Source of the DNA: Hypsibius dujardini
Taxonomy: Eukaryota > Tardigrada > Eutardigrada > Parachela > Hypsibiidae
Assembly (NCBI GenBank): GCA_001579985.1
Contig: LRSR01002941.1
Coordinates: 1-20,615 of the forward strand
Direction: 5' to 3'
DNA: 20,615 nucleotides
Below the pieces are notes generated by a model. It had not been told where the DNA came from, made no database searches, and saw only the letters and a list, made by a program, of their open reading frames with translations. The position numbers were made by a program, and so were the translations under genes. Numbering within the stretch: position 1 is the first letter of the stretch; each line of letters begins with the position of its first letter. Positions 17,805-20,615 of this stretch are shown in pieces.

Positions 17805-20472
17805 ACAAAACGCAGGCACACAAGCGGACAGATCGACTGACGGACTGACTTTAGGACAGAATTTCTCTTTAAACTCACCAGCGAGTACACATTTTGTTCC
17901 CGAGAATCCGCATGCAGGCTCATTAGCCGGGGGACCCTTTCCGCTCGACCATATTTTCTCTTCGATTTGTGTCATTTCAGCACTGTTCGCCAGCTGCACT
18001 AAATAAGTCTGGAGAACAGAGTTGGTTGTGGGTGTGCCCTCTAAAATATCAAAAATGCCGGGAAGGTAGGGTACAAACCGTGCGGGAGAGATTTCCATCG
18101 AAATAGGCAACTGAAAGATTAATGGCTCGCTCTCCGTGCTGATCAATGTAAAGGTCGCCGACTGCCGTGCTGAATGTTCTATTGATAAATGCCTGCTTCA
18201 GTGCCTGGCCATCTGCGTAATGGAAGGCTGCTGGGAGTGCCGACGTGCCTAGCGTTTCGTTAAGAACCTGAAGACGCATTAATAGATTAATAACGCGTAA
18301 TATAACTGCACGCATGCTCAAATCGTTCATTCATGTGTCAAGGGCTGTCCCTGTAGACGTGATCAAAAGGAGATGCATTTTGTAATTTACACTTGAAAAA
18401 TAATTGCAGTACGTTAGAAAGCTGCATCGCGCATACCTGCCCTAGAAGAGCCACACCGGCGAATGATGACGTCATTCCTGGCCCATTCTGGAGTAAAAAA
18501 TGAAATTTTGAATCTTTGGGCTGTGAACTGTTGAAAATACAAAGTAGAACAGGCAATCACTTAGAATCACAAGCGAATTGAGCGAAACAGAAACACACAG
18601 GTACAGCATTAAACAATGCAAAGAACAGAACGGGATAAACAGTTATTAACTAAAACAAAGGCAATCACAACAGAACCTAAGAGAGTTAAGGAAGCAAAAT
18701 AAGAGCAGAACATATCCGACTTAACAAATGAAAATAGCAAACAGTGCGGGACAGAAGGGAACATAACAGAATGGTGCAGGAAAAAAGAAAAAAGCACAAC
18801 GAAAAAGAGAACAGGAATTGCGTTGAAGGCGACAGACATTTTTTATTGATATTGAATACTGAGCATTAATATTGATTATCTGTGACTGAAACAGGGCAGC
18901 CATTTACCATCTCATTTAAATTGTACGAAAAATTATAATCCCGTCGGGATCGATCTAGAAAGGTCGGCGCCAGATTACGAATTACGTCTGCGGTCAACGA
19001 AGTGTCGTTTAGTGGCTGTAAGACCAGCAAGGACCGGAAAGCCACTCTAGCGACCTACAATTTTTTTTAAAAACAACAATAATTGGCTAGCAGAATACTT
19101 GATAACCATTGGTAGAATGTCGGGCATGCGCACCTCATCGTATTCATCCCCGGACTGCCACGTGAGGTTGCCGAATAGCGAGAATTTAAACGGCTCCACT
19201 CCGATATATACCTAACATAACCACTAAGATATTCAACAACGAAAATGACACAAATACGTGTACAACCAAAATTACGTACAAACTCCCCGTTGATGAGATC
19301 CGAAAGCGCTGCATTTATCTATCGATGAAAATGAGCATAATGATGAGTTAATGAATGATAAAAGATCATTTTTACAGAACGATGCACGCACGAGCAACTT
19401 CCGGAGAATGACAGCATTTCCGAAAAACAAGAGAACTGTTCGTAAATAACAAATACTAAGGTCACATTCGTTCGCTAGAAAGGAGGGCTGATAACCTTTT
19501 GATACTGACCTCTGCTGACGGAACGAAAATCCTTGAGCAGATTAATGAAATCAACGTCTGATTTCGATTTGATTTTTCTCACGGTTGGCTTCAGACGTGT
19601 TTGGGAAGTCCCTGCCACGGAATGTAATAAAGAATCTGCAAGGCTCGTGTACACTGGAACGGAACTCTCGTCCACGACTAGGAAGACCGTGGCCCATCCG
19701 TAGTAACGCAGTAAATTACGGTAGAGCTTCGTGTAACTGGAGACGGAGTTGTGCGCTGTAGTGACCCAGGTGGGACTCTGGGAAGGAATCCTTATTACGG
19801 GATCAACTCCTGCCCTAAAAGAACAGGCTCTAATTTGCACGATGACCTTCTGACTGTCTTTCTGTATGTCTGTCTGTCGGTTGGTCTGTCTGTCTGTCTG
19901 TCCTGCTTGCATGTTTTTGTCAGCCTCGGTTTCAAGAATTACGTTGATATAAAAAGTAGATTCCAATTTGCCGCTAATCGATTTATGTTAACCGCCTCTC
20001 CGCAAGCTGAAACAAAAGCTGATTCAATCCTTAATTCGAGTACAACTGCAAATGTGTGATAGTAATATATTTAAAACTCACTGGTGGATATTAAAGCAGT
20101 CACATTAGCCAGGTCACGACGACCGTAGTACCACTTCGAAAGCATGACATCCGCATTGTCCATCAGTGTCGGGCAGTTCAAAATCTTAACATCCACAAGA
20201 TTTGTATGCTTCACATCCAGCACCCCGCCGTAGATCCTCTGCATCTCCTCACTGGCATAGTCTAACGCTGGGCCTTGATAGGCCAAAGAGGCCCCTGCGT
20301 TGGGATAAAGATATCCCAGAGTCACAATTTCCACAGACAGTCGACTGCTGGAAGATACACCTGTCAACACTAATACCGCCCATAAAATTGCAGATCTAGC
20401 TCCCAAGAAAGAACCAGCCCCTCCAACGCCAGTGAAGACATTTTGGGCAATGCACATTTTGGACGAAGGCAT
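17241..20472 (-). CDS. Natriuretic-peptide/guanylate-cyclase-type receptor with short cytoplasmic tail, one frame break
   Basis: Eleven minus-strand exons join in phase: 20472-20082, 20006-19943, 19814-19510, 19435-19376, 19308-19280, 19211-19134, 19054-18908, 18487-18437, 18267-17879, 17566-17488, 17394-17241. All have GT donors and AG acceptors. The product is about 581 residues once one frame break is allowed for. Order: signal peptide (hydrophobic about 27-39), periplasmic-binding-protein-like ANF-receptor ectodomain (VTLGYLYPNAG, NRLAANWN, SPTWVTTAHNS, LLRYYGWATVFLVVDES, VYIGVEPF, FGNLTWQSGDEYDEVARVAF, LYIDQHGER), the juxtamembrane GPPANEPACGF motif comparable to PPPDIPKCGF of mammalian natriuretic receptors, then one transmembrane helix (about 509-531, IAFGLCGAALAGLLLLAILY). 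At least seven N-x-S/T sites fit an extracellular domain. Only about 50 residues follow the helix, so kinase-homology and cyclase domains are absent. In exon 9, AYFDGNLSRT and FVPYLPGIFDI are in different frames (near 18074-18086). It could be a clearance-type receptor or a decaying gene. Confidence 0.78.
17769..17805. repeat. CAGA array in the receptor intron before the transmembrane exon
   Basis: A short, near-perfect GATA/GACA tetramer run inside a wider degenerate CAGA-like stretch (about 17690-17850), in the 312-bp intron between exons 9 and 10. Confidence 0.75.
18488..18907 (-). other. Receptor intron between exons 7 and 8 (420 bp)
   Basis: Longest receptor intron, purine-rich on the + strand (GAACAGAA-like sequence). 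Donor GAGATG/GTAAAT and acceptor TTTACTCCAG. Nothing coding is seen. Confidence 0.65.
19851..19904. repeat. TGTC/CAGA array in receptor intron 2
   Basis: About 13 tetramers, mostly TGTC, inside the 128-bp intron between the second and third receptor exons. Confidence 0.8.
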
Positions 20473-20615
20473 GATTAAAAAATATCACTTAGATGTGATG
20501 CGATTGCAACGAAAATATTGGGATCGATAGGTACTCAATGTTCGCTGGTGTTCGTTCTAAGCGTGCTACATTTCGATGACCGAGAACGCTCACTAAAGAA
20601 AAAGAGCGCTAGAAA
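20473..20615 (-). other. 5' flank of the receptor gene
   Basis: 143 bases upstream of the receptor start codon. No clear TATA box or other element is identifiable; the leader probably begins here or beyond the window. Confidence 0.35.

Noticed and set aside
18049-18120. Tiny intron to explain the receptor frame break (GTTTGT...TTTTAG)
   Set aside because: It would be only 38 nt, removes the conserved FVPYLPG segment and joins in the wrong phase.

Overview
The window looks like nuclear DNA from an invertebrate animal. Genes are split by many short spliceosomal introns (GT...AG). TATA-like boxes and AATAAA/ATTAAA-type poly(A) signals are present. There is no operon structure, RBS or CRISPR. 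Gene content and the natriuretic-receptor-like ectodomain suggest an ecdysozoan, possibly a tardigrade, but the species is inference only. CAGA/TCTG tetranucleotide arrays recur roughly every 2-3 kb.

Layout, left to right. (1) 589-1851 (-): a secreted, Tyr/Ser/Ala/Pro-rich YSAP-repeat protein, probably cuticular or extracellular. (2) 4289-5448: a 1,160-bp non-autonomous hAT DNA transposon with a perfect 8-bp target duplication, 17-bp inverted repeats (15/17 matching), dense TAGCGG/CCGCTAA subterminal motifs and a remnant ORF with a BED-type zinc finger but no catalytic domain. (3) 8002-11417 (+): eukaryotic glutathione synthetase in five exons, with an unusual N-terminal extension of about 147 residues. 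(4) 12578-16215 (+): a class-II DYRK-like protein kinase in four coding exons plus a 5'UTR intron. (5) 17241-20472 (-): a natriuretic-peptide/guanylate-cyclase-type receptor in 11 exons, with signal peptide, ANF-receptor ectodomain, one transmembrane helix and a tail of about 50 residues that lacks the kinase-homology and cyclase domains. It carries one frame break in exon 9.

The genes do not form an obvious pathway. Glutathione synthetase, the kinase and the receptor are independent housekeeping/signalling genes; the kinase and receptor are convergent.

The most notable observation is the first coding intron of the kinase (12663-12935). It is almost exactly a 265-bp hAT-like MITE flanked by an 8-bp target duplication. 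The donor GT lies in one copy of the duplication and the acceptor AG sits at the junction of element and second copy, so splicing restores the pre-insertion coding sequence to the base. This is the arrangement expected of a transposon-born intron (an 'introner'). The MITE and the larger hAT element share a CTAAA-cored subterminal repeat style. The next kinase intron also begins and ends in near-identical sequence.
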